Part shown: positions 51,878-59,110 of the stretch, one piece after another
Layout: each line of letters opens with the position of its first letter
Numbering within the stretch: the stretch's first letter is position 1
DNA from: [Muricauda] lutisoli (nom. illeg.)
GTDB lineage: Bacteria > Bacteroidota > Bacteroidia > Flavobacteriales > Flavobacteriaceae
Reading direction: 5' to 3'
DNA: 64,000 nt
Assembly (NCBI RefSeq): GCF_017313105.1
Contig: NZ_JAFLND010000001.1
Coordinates: 992,001-1,056,000, forward strand
Position numbers and translations under genes: made by a program
Notes under the pieces: model-generated
Databases searched by the model: none
Told to the model about the DNA's origin: nothing
Seen by the model: only the letters and a program-made list of their open reading frames with translations

Positions 51878-52612
51878 ATGAAAAATTTGATGCGAACACT
51901 AACAGTGTTCATGATTACCATTTCGGGACTACACGCCCAATTGCCAGAACCCGGTTTTACCATCGATGGAACAACCGCCATTGTGATCACCGATCCACAA
52001 AACGATTTCCTTAGTCCCGATGGAGTGGCCTGGGGTGCCGTGGGACAAAGTGTTCAGGAGAACAACACCATCGAGAACCTGGAGACCATTTTTAAATTGG
52101 GTGAAAAGTACAACATCCCCATATTTATTTCTCCCCACTACTATTACCAGCACGATCATGTGTGGAAGTTCGAGGGAACCCTTGAAAAATTGATGCACAA
52201 CATCAGCATGTTCGACCGTGGAGACCAGCTTAATGTAGAAGGTTTTGAAGGTTCCGGAGCCGATTGGTTGCCTCGCTACAAAAAGTACATCAAAAAGGAT
52301 AGGGTAGTGGTGACCAGCCCGCACAAAGTGTTCGGTTCCGAATCCAACGATTTGGCCTTGCAGTTGCGCAAACAAGGGGTGGACAAAGTGATCTTGGCCG
52401 GAATGTCCGGTAACCTTTGTGCTGAATCACACATGAGGGAATTAGTGGAAAACGGTTTTGAAGTAGCCGTTGTGGGCGATGCCACAGCTTCTGCCAAATT
52501 ACCTGGATTGGACGGCGACCAAGCTGCCCAGACCAACTACAAAATGATTTCCAGCCGTGTATTCACCACCAAAGAATTGGTGAAAGAGTTAAAAATGCAC
52601 CCCATGAAATAA
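51878..52612 (+). CDS. Isochorismatase-like cysteine hydrolase, secreted
   Basis: The 244-residue protein has a signal peptide (LMRTLTVFMITISGLHA). The cysteine hydrolase fold has a catalytic Asp in AIVITDPQNDFLSP, a Lys in the ERVVVTSPHK-like strand (DRVVVTSPHK near residue 148) and the nucleophile in LAGMSGNLCAESHMRELVEN, with Cys at about residue 178. The family hydrolyses amide or imide bonds. It is the first gene of the AraC-linked cluster and ends with its own terminator. Confidence 0.85.
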   Translation: MKNLMRTLTVFMITISGLHAQLPEPGFTIDGTTAIVITDPQNDFLSPDGVAWGAVGQSVQENNTIENLETIFKLGEKYNIPIFISPHYYYQHDHVWKFEGTLEKLMHNISMFDRGDQLNVEGFEGSGADWLPRYKKYIKKDRVVVTSPHKVFGSESNDLALQLRKQGVDKVILAGMSGNLCAESHMRELVENGFEVAVVGDATASAKLPGLDGDQAAQTNYKMISSRVFTTKELVKELKMHPMK

Positions 52613-52646
52613 AACGTCAGTGAGAGTGATGTTGTAGTTGAGTGTA

Positions 52647-52680
52647 GAGGGGTCGAACCATGGGTTCGGCCCTTCTTTTT
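52647..52680 (+). terminator. Rho-independent terminator after the isochorismatase-like gene
   Basis: GGGGTCGAACCATGGGTTCG then GCCCTTCTTTTT: GGGTCGAACC pairs with GGTTCGGCCC with a wobble around a 3-base loop and a T-rich tail. It isolates this gene from the AhpD-like gene, which has its own promoter copy. Confidence 0.7.
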
Positions 52681-52718
52681 GTTTGATGTTCAGCAAATTA
52701 TTGTCAGGTGGGGAAAAT

Positions 52719-52776
52719 TGTCCAAGGACTTGCGACATCTGTCCATTTTATTCACGACAACATCACCGCACCTTTG
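52719..52776 (+). promoter_or_regulatory. Second copy of the paired-TGTCCA promoter, before the AhpD-like gene
   Basis: TGTCCA at 52719-52724 and 52740-52745 (21 bp apart), ACCTTTG with TTTG at 52773, 54 bp after the first site. Spacing is identical to the copy before the isochorismatase-like gene, and many flanking bases (ACT, GCG, TCTGTCCATTTT, ATC, CCGCA, CTTTGT) are conserved too. Confidence 0.65.
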
Positions 52777-52823
52777 TAATGTCAATATTGACAAACGAAT
52801 TATTCATTAAAAAACAGAAAGTT

Positions 52824-53369
52824 ATGACACGTTTACAAGCATTGGATCCAAAGGAAGCCACCGGAAGATCAAAAGAATTATTTGAAGGTATCCAAGGCAA
52901 GTTGGGCATGGTTCCCAACATGATGAGAACCATGGGGAACTCCTCAGTGGTATTGGAAGGTTATTTGAACCTTAGCGATATTTTGGGCAAAGGATCTTTG
53001 GGCGGTAAACTGGGCGAATTGTTGGCCTTGACCGTAGCAGAATCAAATTCCTGTAACTACTGCCTGTCCGCACACTCCTTTATCGGTGAAAAATTGGTGG
53101 GTATCGATACGGATACGCTTCAAGCTGCCAGAGAAGCCATCAATAATGACCCAAAAATTGCTGCTGCACTGCAGTTTGCCCAAACCTTGATCGCCAAAAA
53201 CGGACGCGTTTCCTCCGAAGATGTGGAAACTGTAAAAGCGGCCGGGTATACCGATGGAGCCATTGGCGAGATCGTGGCGCACGTTGCCTTGAACGTATTC
53301 ACCAATTACTTCAACAATACGGCCAACACCGATATCGATTTTCCAGTAGTGGAAGCCGCTACGGTATAG
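52824..53369 (+). CDS. AhpD/carboxymuconolactone-decarboxylase family protein
   Basis: Start at the ATG at 52824 (MTRLQALDPKEATGRSKELF), giving 181 residues; the longer frame from 52638 covers the promoter. The catalytic motif is AESNSCNYCLSAHSFIG: a Glu, CxxC and His as in AhpD-like alkylhydroperoxidases. Two halves of the AhpD core, helical throughout, fit a peroxidase or a related redox role. The gene is followed 29 bp on by the YHS gene. Confidence 0.9.
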   Translation: MTRLQALDPKEATGRSKELFEGIQGKLGMVPNMMRTMGNSSVVLEGYLNLSDILGKGSLGGKLGELLALTVAESNSCNYCLSAHSFIGEKLVGIDTDTLQAAREAINNDPKIAAALQFAQTLIAKNGRVSSEDVETVKAAGYTDGAIGEIVAHVALNVFTNYFNNTANTDIDFPVVEAATV

Positions 53370-53398
53370 TAATTCCTAACACCTAAAATCAAATACAA

Positions 53399-53866
53399 AT
53401 GAAAACGTTTAGAAATCTTTTTCTTTTTGGATTCTTATGGTTTGCCGCTATCAGTGTGCAGGCCCAAACCCCTCCGGTAGACGATAACGGTCTGGCCATT
53501 GGTGGGTACGATGTAGTCTCCTATTTTACTGGAGAAGCACAAAAAGGCAGCAAAAGTTATGCGGTAAAGCATCATGGTGCTACGTATTATTTTGCCAGCA
53601 AGGCGAACCAAAATGCCTTTAAAAAATCCCCGAACAATTATTTACCCCAGTTTGATGGCTATTGTGCCTGGGGCATTGGGGCAAAAGAGGCCAAGTTTCC
53701 CATCAACCCGGAAACATATGCGGTGATCGATGGTAAACTGTACCTGTTCTTTAACGGACCTTTTAACGGAGAGCCCTTCAATACCTACGAAGATTGGGCA
53801 CAACGTACTTCGGTGCTAAAAAAGGCGGCACACGCCAACTGGCCCAAAGTGCAACGTAGCAAGTAG
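53399..53866 (+). CDS. Secreted YHS domain protein
   Basis: The 155-residue protein has a signal peptide (LFLFGFLWFAAISVQA). The YHS-like part has AIGGYDVVSYFTGEAQKG and TYYFASKANQNAFKKSPNN with YCAWGIGAKE, the COG3350-type pattern with a conserved Cys. The YHS domain may bind metal. It probably acts in the periplasm next to the AhpD-like protein. A terminator follows. Confidence 0.85.
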   Translation: MKTFRNLFLFGFLWFAAISVQAQTPPVDDNGLAIGGYDVVSYFTGEAQKGSKSYAVKHHGATYYFASKANQNAFKKSPNNYLPQFDGYCAWGIGAKEAKFPINPETYAVIDGKLYLFFNGPFNGEPFNTYEDWAQRTSVLKKAAHANWPKVQRSK

Positions 53867-53881
53867 TTTTAATTAGCTCAT

Positions 53882-53917
53882 AGGGTAGGGCCCCGCCATA
53901 GGTCCTGCCCTTTTTTG
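53882..53917 (+). terminator. Rho-independent terminator after the YHS gene
   Basis: GGGTAGGGCC pairs with GGTCCTGCCC (with wobbles) across an eight-base loop, followed by TTTTTTG. It lies 16 bp after the stop. Confidence 0.7.
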
Positions 53918-53935
53918 TTTTAAAAATTCACGACC

Positions 53936-54352
53936 ATGGAAATAGAAAAAAAATATCCCCTGCCACCCTTTACCGAGGAAACCGCACGCGAAAAAGTACA
54001 ATTGGCCGAAGATGCCTGGAACAGCCAAGACCCCGAAAAGGTAAGCAAGGCCTACTCGGTGGACACCGAATGGCGCAACCGTTCCCAGTTTATCAACGGG
54101 CGCAAGGAAGTAGTTTCCTTTTTGACGGAGAAGTGGCAAAAAGAAAAAAATTACAAATTAAGAAAGGAATTGTGGGCCTATACCGACAATAAGATTGCAG
54201 TTCGTTTTGAATACGAATACCAGAATGCCGAAGGAGCGTGGGTTCGCGCATATGGAAACGAGAATTGGGAATTCAACGAGCACGGGCTTATGCAAAAGCG
54301 CTTTGCCAGTATCAACGACCTGCCGATCGCAGCATCGGAGAGAAGACTTTGA
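53936..54352 (+). CDS. DUF1348/NTF2-like protein
   Basis: The 138-residue protein has the DUF1348 opening [20 protein letters not shown] and [20 protein letters not shown], then [20 protein letters not shown], the conserved strands of the SnoaL-like nuclear transport factor 2 fold. No signal peptide; cytosolic. A detoxification role is sometimes suggested for the family, without firm support. It starts 67 bp after the YHS stop. A 76-bp REP-like element follows. Confidence 0.9.
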   Translation: MEIEKKYPLPPFTEETAREKVQLAEDAWNSQDPEKVSKAYSVDTEWRNRSQFINGRKEVVSFLTEKWQKEKNYKLRKELWAYTDNKIAVRFEYEYQNAEGAWVRAYGNENWEFNEHGLMQKRFASINDLPIAASERRL

Positions 54353-54367
54353 TGAGTTTCAAGGCAT

Positions 54368-54443
54368 TGTCACTTCGAGCGCAGTCGAGAAGTCATCAAA
54401 TTCAATGGCTCATTGTGCGGTCTCGACTGCGCTCGACCTGACA
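54368..54443. repeat. 76-bp palindromic REP-like element, copy 2
   Basis: Same ends and length as the copy at 40068-40143: starts TGTCACTTCGAGCGCAGTCG and ends TCTCGACTGCGCTCGACC plus TGACA. The middle 26 bp differ (GTCATCAAATTCAATGG versus GTTATTTAATCATT). It lies between the DUF1348 gene and the AraC gene. Confidence 0.85.
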
Positions 54444-54466
54444 AATTCAATCTATAAAATCAAAAA

Positions 54467-55351
54467 ATGGACATCTACAACACCAACACGCTCATCGACG
54501 AACAAACGGGAAACCTGGCCTTTAAGCTATCCACTTTTGACGATAGCTGCCAGTTCTGCGATACGCACCGGTTGAATCACTATTCCTTGATTTGGATAAA
54601 AAAGGGGAGGGGCACCGCCCATGTGGACTTTTTGGAGTACACCTTTACGCCGAATACCTTAATTGCCGTAACGCCCTATCAACCTTTTACCATTACCGAG
54701 GAAGAACCGTTGGAGGGCGTAGTGTTGAATTTTCATCCGGATTTTTTCTGCATCCACAAGCACCACGAACAGGTGGCCTGCAATGGGGTGCTCTTTAACA
54801 ATATTTACAGTCCGCCCATGCTCTGTGTTACCGAGGAAATGTGCCAAAATTTTGAACTGATGCTGGAGCAGATGTACACCGAGGTGCAAAAATCGGAGCT
54901 GGCGCAGTACGAGCTGTTGGTCTCTTACCTTAAAATATTTTTGATCACGGCCTCCCGCGCCAAGGCCAAGCAACAGCCTGAAGCCTTGGAGGGCACATCG
55001 GACGAAAAAGAGCCCTTTATCCTGCAAAAGCTCAAGAACCTGATAGAGACGCACTACAAGACCAAGCACTCCGCCGGGGAGTATGCCGATCTGTTGAACA
55101 TTAGCCCCAAGGCCTTGGCCAAGATGACCAAGAACCACTTTAACAAGACCATGACCAACCTGATCAGCGAACGGATCATTATAGAGGCCAAGCGCGAACT
55201 GTACCTCACCAACAAAACGATAAAGGAGATCGCTTACGACCTTGGCTACGACGACGAGCACTACTTTAGCCGATTTTTTAAGAACAATGCGGACATCTCG
55301 CCCAAAACCTATCGCGAAACCGTGGGCTTTGCCCGTGCCGCCATGGCGTAA
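54467..55351 (+). CDS. AraC family transcriptional regulator
   Basis: The 294-residue protein has an N-terminal cupin-like sensor (about residues 15-150, with LIWIKKGRGTAHVDFLEY) and the C-terminal double helix-turn-helix of AraC: EYADLLNISPKALAKMTKNH and TIKEIAYDLGYDDEHYFSRF near residues 200 and 255. It would regulate the surrounding cluster. The paired TGTCCA sites before two of its genes are the best candidate targets. No promoter of its own is seen, with a REP-like element directly upstream. Confidence 0.9.
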   Translation: MDIYNTNTLIDEQTGNLAFKLSTFDDSCQFCDTHRLNHYSLIWIKKGRGTAHVDFLEYTFTPNTLIAVTPYQPFTITEEEPLEGVVLNFHPDFFCIHKHHEQVACNGVLFNNIYSPPMLCVTEEMCQNFELMLEQMYTEVQKSELAQYELLVSYLKIFLITASRAKAKQQPEALEGTSDEKEPFILQKLKNLIETHYKTKHSAGEYADLLNISPKALAKMTKNHFNKTMTNLISERIIIEAKRELYLTNKTIKEIAYDLGYDDEHYFSRFFKNNADISPKTYRETVGFARAAMA

Positions 55352-55360
55352 CCTTTTGTT

Positions 55361-55738
55361 ATGAAAGCACATGTAATACACCAAACCCTGCCCGTGCCCT
55401 TTGGGCAATTGTACGGAGCGTTGAAAAAACGCATTGTGGAGCACGGCTTTTTACTCCTGCACGAAATTGACACCCAGGCCATTGTGGCCAAACATGGGGT
55501 GCGTATACCCCCGTTAACCCAATTGCTCTTTTTTGAGCCCAAATATATTGCCCAGATCATGGCGAACGACCCTTTGGCCATAAACGATATCCCCTTAAAA
55601 CTGGTACTGCACCAACTGGATGAAACTACCACCCAACTGAGTTTTAAAAACCCGGTGGGCAGTTTACAGGATTATGGGTTGGACCCTGCTATGGCCGATG
55701 AGCTGTTGGAACGGGTGCAGGGTATGCTTGCTTTTTAG
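55361..55738 (+). CDS. DUF302 domain protein
   Basis: The 125-residue protein begins HVIHQTLPVPFGQLYGALKK and has KYIAQIMANDPLAINDIPLK, the DUF302 pattern. The family is small, with a two-domain beta fold and unknown role, often near redox genes. It starts 9 bp after the AraC gene and ends the cluster. Confidence 0.9.
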   Translation: MKAHVIHQTLPVPFGQLYGALKKRIVEHGFLLLHEIDTQAIVAKHGVRIPPLTQLLFFEPKYIAQIMANDPLAINDIPLKLVLHQLDETTTQLSFKNPVGSLQDYGLDPAMADELLERVQGMLAF

Positions 55739-55931
55739 GGTAGATGGGATCGTTGGATTTTTTGGAATGTTAGAGAAAGCTCTTTTTAGGTTTTTTTTGA
55801 TTGTATTAAGGGAAAACCCCAGTTTTAATAAGGTTTTTATGCAATGAGGTTTAAGCATCAATAATTATATTTGAGTACTTCCCTCAAAATAAAAATTTAA
55901 AAAACCTACTAACAACACAACCAATCAATTA

Positions 55932-56606
55932 ATGGAAACATTTTATTTTGGAAGATTAAATTACAATCGCATAACTGATGGAGATGTTGATAAAAATGCA
56001 CTTCTTTTTGATTTATTAAATTTTGGTAATAAGTTCAGACCTAAAAAAACTGATTATCAATATGGCATTTTTTCTCTGCAAGTAATAGAAGTACAAACAA
56101 TGAAACTATTAAAGAGATACATATTATCATACGATACAATTATAGCTTTGTTTTTGACAATAGCTTGTTTGTTTTTTTTGCAATCTTGGGTAGATGGTAA
56201 TTTGATTAAAGATTTGTTGAGTATGGGTATAGGAGTGTTATCCATAATATTTTCAATTTTCTTTGCGGCTCTAGCTTTTATTATAGGAGCAAGTGATGAT
56301 GAGTTTGTTTCTTTTTTAGAAGAAACGGGTCTTTTTACTGCTTTAATAGGTTCTTTTAGATGGACTGTTGGGAGTTTATTTATCGCTCTGTTATATTCAA
56401 TATTTACATACATTCTTATAACTTTTAAGTTATCTGAAAATAAATGCTTTGTTTTTAGTGAATGGATAGTGGTGATTTTTTGTTTTTTGTTTTTTTACAG
56501 TTTGATAGCAACGATGATATCTACCAATGATGCAATTAGATACTCTAAAAGACGAATTAAGTTTGTGAATTTGAAAAAAGTTGACAAAAAAGTACAGGAA
56601 GAATAA
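55932..56606 (+). CDS. Hypothetical membrane protein, possibly with a fused N-terminal remnant
   Basis: The 224-residue protein is AT-rich. Residues 1-56 (FYFGRLNYNRITDGDVDKNA) form a soluble part unlike the rest. Residues 57-224 have about four membrane helices (YDTIIALFLTIACLFFLQSW, LSIIFSIFFAALAFIIGASD, GSLFIALLYSIFTYILI, EWIVVIFCFLFFYSLI). A second ATG at 56100 would begin just before the helices, so the first 56 codons may be a remnant of another gene joined by deletion. No family was recognised. Confidence 0.5.
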   Translation: METFYFGRLNYNRITDGDVDKNALLFDLLNFGNKFRPKKTDYQYGIFSLQVIEVQTMKLLKRYILSYDTIIALFLTIACLFFLQSWVDGNLIKDLLSMGIGVLSIIFSIFFAALAFIIGASDDEFVSFLEETGLFTALIGSFRWTVGSLFIALLYSIFTYILITFKLSENKCFVFSEWIVVIFCFLFFYSLIATMISTNDAIRYSKRRIKFVNLKKVDKKVQEE

Positions 56607-56660
56607 TGGATATTCTAAATTTTAGAAAAAAGTAGAAACTATAGCTTGATAAGAAAGTAA

Positions 56661-56924
56661 ATGAACAAAAGAAAAAACCTGTCTAAAGCAATAAAAGAGG
56701 GAGAAAGACCACTTTTTGTGCATGAAATAAAGGATGCTAAAAAAATTTATATCGTAGATGAAAAGGATTTTGACAATCCAGATAAATCATCATTAGACGG
56801 TATTGCATGTTTGGTTCTTGAGTATTACGAGAAAGAAGACGAGTTGGTTTATTCTATTAAACAACCAGAAACTTTTGTGGTTTTAAAACGAGGAGAATTA
56901 GCAAGCTTGTTTTTAACAGATTAA
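56661..56924 (+). CDS. Hypothetical protein of the AT-rich islet
   Basis: The 87-residue protein is acidic and lysine-rich: SKAIKEGERPLFVHEIKDAK and LEYYEKEDELVYSIKQPETF suggest a small beta/alpha fold. No signal or membrane segment. Not recognised. It precedes the 64-residue gene by 4 bp, suggesting an operon. Confidence 0.5.
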   Translation: MNKRKNLSKAIKEGERPLFVHEIKDAKKIYIVDEKDFDNPDKSSLDGIACLVLEYYEKEDELVYSIKQPETFVVLKRGELASLFLTD

Positions 56925-56928
56925 AATT

Positions 56929-57123
56929 ATGCTGAAAGATTATAAAGCAGTTGCGTTGAAAAATTCAGAAGGCAGTGGTTGTGATTCGTACACTTTTATA
57001 ATTAAAGGTAATAACAGAGAAGAGGCTTTGTTAAATGCGCAAAATCATATCGAATTCGACCATAAGGCAAGTGCAAAATATCACATTGAACTTTCCTATA
57101 TCGGAAAGAGTCTTACGGAATAA
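56929..57123 (+). CDS. Hypothetical small protein of the AT-rich islet
   Basis: The 64-residue protein has SGCDSYTFIIKGNNREEALL and NHIEFDHKASAKYHIELSYI, a small mixed alpha/beta domain with no signal. It follows the 87-residue gene by 4 bp. Both are of unknown function, and a toxin-antitoxin or defence role is only a guess from size and pairing. Confidence 0.5.
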   Translation: MLKDYKAVALKNSEGSGCDSYTFIIKGNNREEALLNAQNHIEFDHKASAKYHIELSYIGKSLTE

Positions 57124-57148
57124 ATCAATCTAGTTTTTGAATAGATTT

Positions 57149-57769
57149 TTATATCCTCCCAATCTCCTTCAAGCTCAATCCTGTGTGCTTTTTAATGTCG
57201 GCATCGGACATACCACTTGCTTTTAAGGATTTGGCAATAGCTTTGGCTTTTTCTTTTTCAGCCCGTTTGCGTTCCGTTTCCAACTTAAAGGCTTCCAGTT
57301 CCTGCCTTTCGGGGCCCATAATTTCAAACAGGCCGTTTTTTAGGAGCTCGTCCATCACCCCTTGGTCGGCAAAACTGGTGTAATTAGTTTCGGTGATCAC
57401 CAAATGGTCGAGTACTTCCACCTTGATCAATTTTCCCGCTTTTAGCATGTGGTCGGTAAAGGTAATATCGGCATCGGTAACCTCGTGCGAGCCGCTGGGG
57501 TGGTTGTGCACCAAGATCAGTTTACTGGCCAGTTTGTAGATCGCCATCCGGAACACATCGGGAGGGTCGGCATTCACCCGGTTGCTGGCCCCCAATCCAA
57601 TCAGTTCCACAAACAAAATCTTGTTATTGTGGTTAAGGCCCACCACCCAAAAATGCTCTTGGTTGCGGCGTATCTTGTTTTCGCGCAGCAATACCTGCTG
57701 CATGATCTTGTATATGTCCGCGGAGTTGAGCACTTTGATCTTTTGTTCTTTGGTAAGCCGTACGTTCAT
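57149..57769 (-). CDS. RadC-like JAB/MPN domain protein
   Basis: The 206-residue protein has the JAB metal-binding signature LVHNHPSGSHEVTDADITFT near residue 95 (HxH, Ser, Asp). An expected upstream glutamate is found in LFVELIGLGASNRV. The RadC N-terminal HhH (UPF0758) domain is missing, as in mobile-element JAB proteins. The C-terminus carries a lysine/arginine-rich helix and MSDADIKKHTGLSLKEI, a short HTH-like or helical end found in other protein families. Isopeptidase or DNA-linked activity is not known. It is convergent with the 64-residue gene. Confidence 0.8.
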   Translation of the reverse strand: MNVRLTKEQKIKVLNSADIYKIMQQVLLRENKIRRNQEHFWVVGLNHNNKILFVELIGLGASNRVNADPPDVFRMAIYKLASKLILVHNHPSGSHEVTDADITFTDHMLKAGKLIKVEVLDHLVITETNYTSFADQGVMDELLKNGLFEIMGPERQELEAFKLETERKRAEKEKAKAIAKSLKASGMSDADIKKHTGLSLKEIGRI

Positions 57770-57948
57770 GGTAGGTGTTTATAACATTTGGGTCTGGGCA
57801 AGGTAGTCCATGCCCGCGAAAAAAACAAAAAAGCAAAAGATGCCACAAAAACAGATTACCCTACGAACAGGTTTCCCCTAAAAAAGAAGCACAGGCAACT
57901 TCAAAGTTTTGTACATTTAAAAAAACCACAACTAAAACAGAACACATT

Positions 57949-59004
57949 ATGGACACTATAGCCGTAAAGGCCTTTGGCACCCAGTCTGCCGAAACCGACC
58001 TAAAACAAATGCAGATCGACCGAAGAACGGTCCTCGAAAAGGACGTGGAAATTGATATCCTGTACTGTGGGGTCTGCCATTCCGACCTTCATTTTGCCCG
58101 AAACGATTGGGGCATGACCCAATACCCAGTGGTTCCCGGCCACGAGATTGTGGGCAAGGTCACCCAAGTGGGTTCCGGGGTTTCCAAACACCAAGTGGGC
58201 GATATTGTCGCTGTGGGCTGTTTGGTGGATTCGTGCCGTAGCTGCCAGAGTTGCAAAAACGATGAAGAACAGTACTGCCCCGAGTGGGTGGGCACCTACG
58301 GAGGCTTTGACAAGCATTTGAACAGCCCTACCCATGGCGGCTATTCCGAAAAAATTGTAGTGGACGAGGACTTTGTGCTTAGCGTTCCCAAAAATCTGGA
58401 TTTGGCGGGCGTGGCCCCTGTACTTTGTGCTGGTATCACCACCTGGTCCCCGTTGCGCCACTGGAAGGTGGGCAAGGGCAGCAAGGTAGCCGTGGTAGGC
58501 TTGGGCGGCTTGGGCCATATGGCGTTAAAATTGGCATCGGCCTTGGGTACCGAGGTGACCTTGTTTTCGCGATCCACCAATAAAATAAACGATGCCAAGG
58601 CCTTGGGTGCGGACCATGTGGTCATTTCCACGGAGGAAGCCCAAATGCAACAGGCCGCAGGCCAGTTCGATCTGATCATCGATACCGTGCCCTACGAGCA
58701 TGATCTTAACCCTTATGTGGCCACCTTGGCCACCAACGGAACCTTAGTGGTGGTGGGCTATTTGGGTCCATTGGATCCCATGTTGGTCACCGTGCCCATG
58801 ATCATGGGCCGAAAAAGCGTGGCAGGTTCCTTGATCGGGGGCATTGCCGAAACCCAAGAACTGTTGGATTTCTGTGGCGAGCATAACATTACCTCGGATG
58901 TGGAGGTGATCAACATCCAGGACATCAATACCGCCTATGAACGCATGCTCAAAAGCGATGTCAAATATCGTTTTGTCATAGATATGAAATCATTGAAGGA
59001 CTAG
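57949..59004 (+). CDS. Zinc-dependent NAD(P) alcohol dehydrogenase (YahK-like)
   Basis: The start at 57949 (MDTIAVKAFGTQSAETDLKQ) gives 351 residues; the longer frame from 57775 overlaps the RadC-like gene promoter side. Catalytic zinc ligands are in CGVCHSDLH and GHEIVGKV. The structural zinc cysteines are in CRSCQSCKNDEEQYC, and the cofactor-binding loop is GLGGLGHMALKLA near residue 187. The group reduces aldehydes with NADPH. It is a single gene ending at a terminator. Confidence 0.9.
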   Translation: MDTIAVKAFGTQSAETDLKQMQIDRRTVLEKDVEIDILYCGVCHSDLHFARNDWGMTQYPVVPGHEIVGKVTQVGSGVSKHQVGDIVAVGCLVDSCRSCQSCKNDEEQYCPEWVGTYGGFDKHLNSPTHGGYSEKIVVDEDFVLSVPKNLDLAGVAPVLCAGITTWSPLRHWKVGKGSKVAVVGLGGLGHMALKLASALGTEVTLFSRSTNKINDAKALGADHVVISTEEAQMQQAAGQFDLIIDTVPYEHDLNPYVATLATNGTLVVVGYLGPLDPMLVTVPMIMGRKSVAGSLIGGIAETQELLDFCGEHNITSDVEVINIQDINTAYERMLKSDVKYRFVIDMKSLKD

Positions 59005-59053
59005 TTGGCACTGTACAACCCAATCAACAGGCCGGATTAGGTATTCATCCAAT

Positions 59054-59090
59054 AAAAACGCCCTTTGCAAAAATTGCAAGGGGCGTTTTT
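59054..59090. terminator. Bidirectional terminator between convergent genes
   Basis: AAAACGCCCTTTGCAAAAAT and TGCAAGGGGCGTTTTT pair over about 12 bases (AAACGCCCTTTGCA with TGCAAGGGGCGTTT, one G-T wobble), with A and T runs on both sides. It serves the alcohol dehydrogenase gene (+) and the M28 peptidase gene (-). Confidence 0.8.
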
Positions 59091-59110
59091 GGTTTTTCAG
59101 CGGAATCCAA

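Noticed and set aside
54659..55444. Minus-strand ORF of 261 codons
   Set aside because: It lies opposite the AraC gene and the start of the DUF302 gene, both supported by strong motifs.
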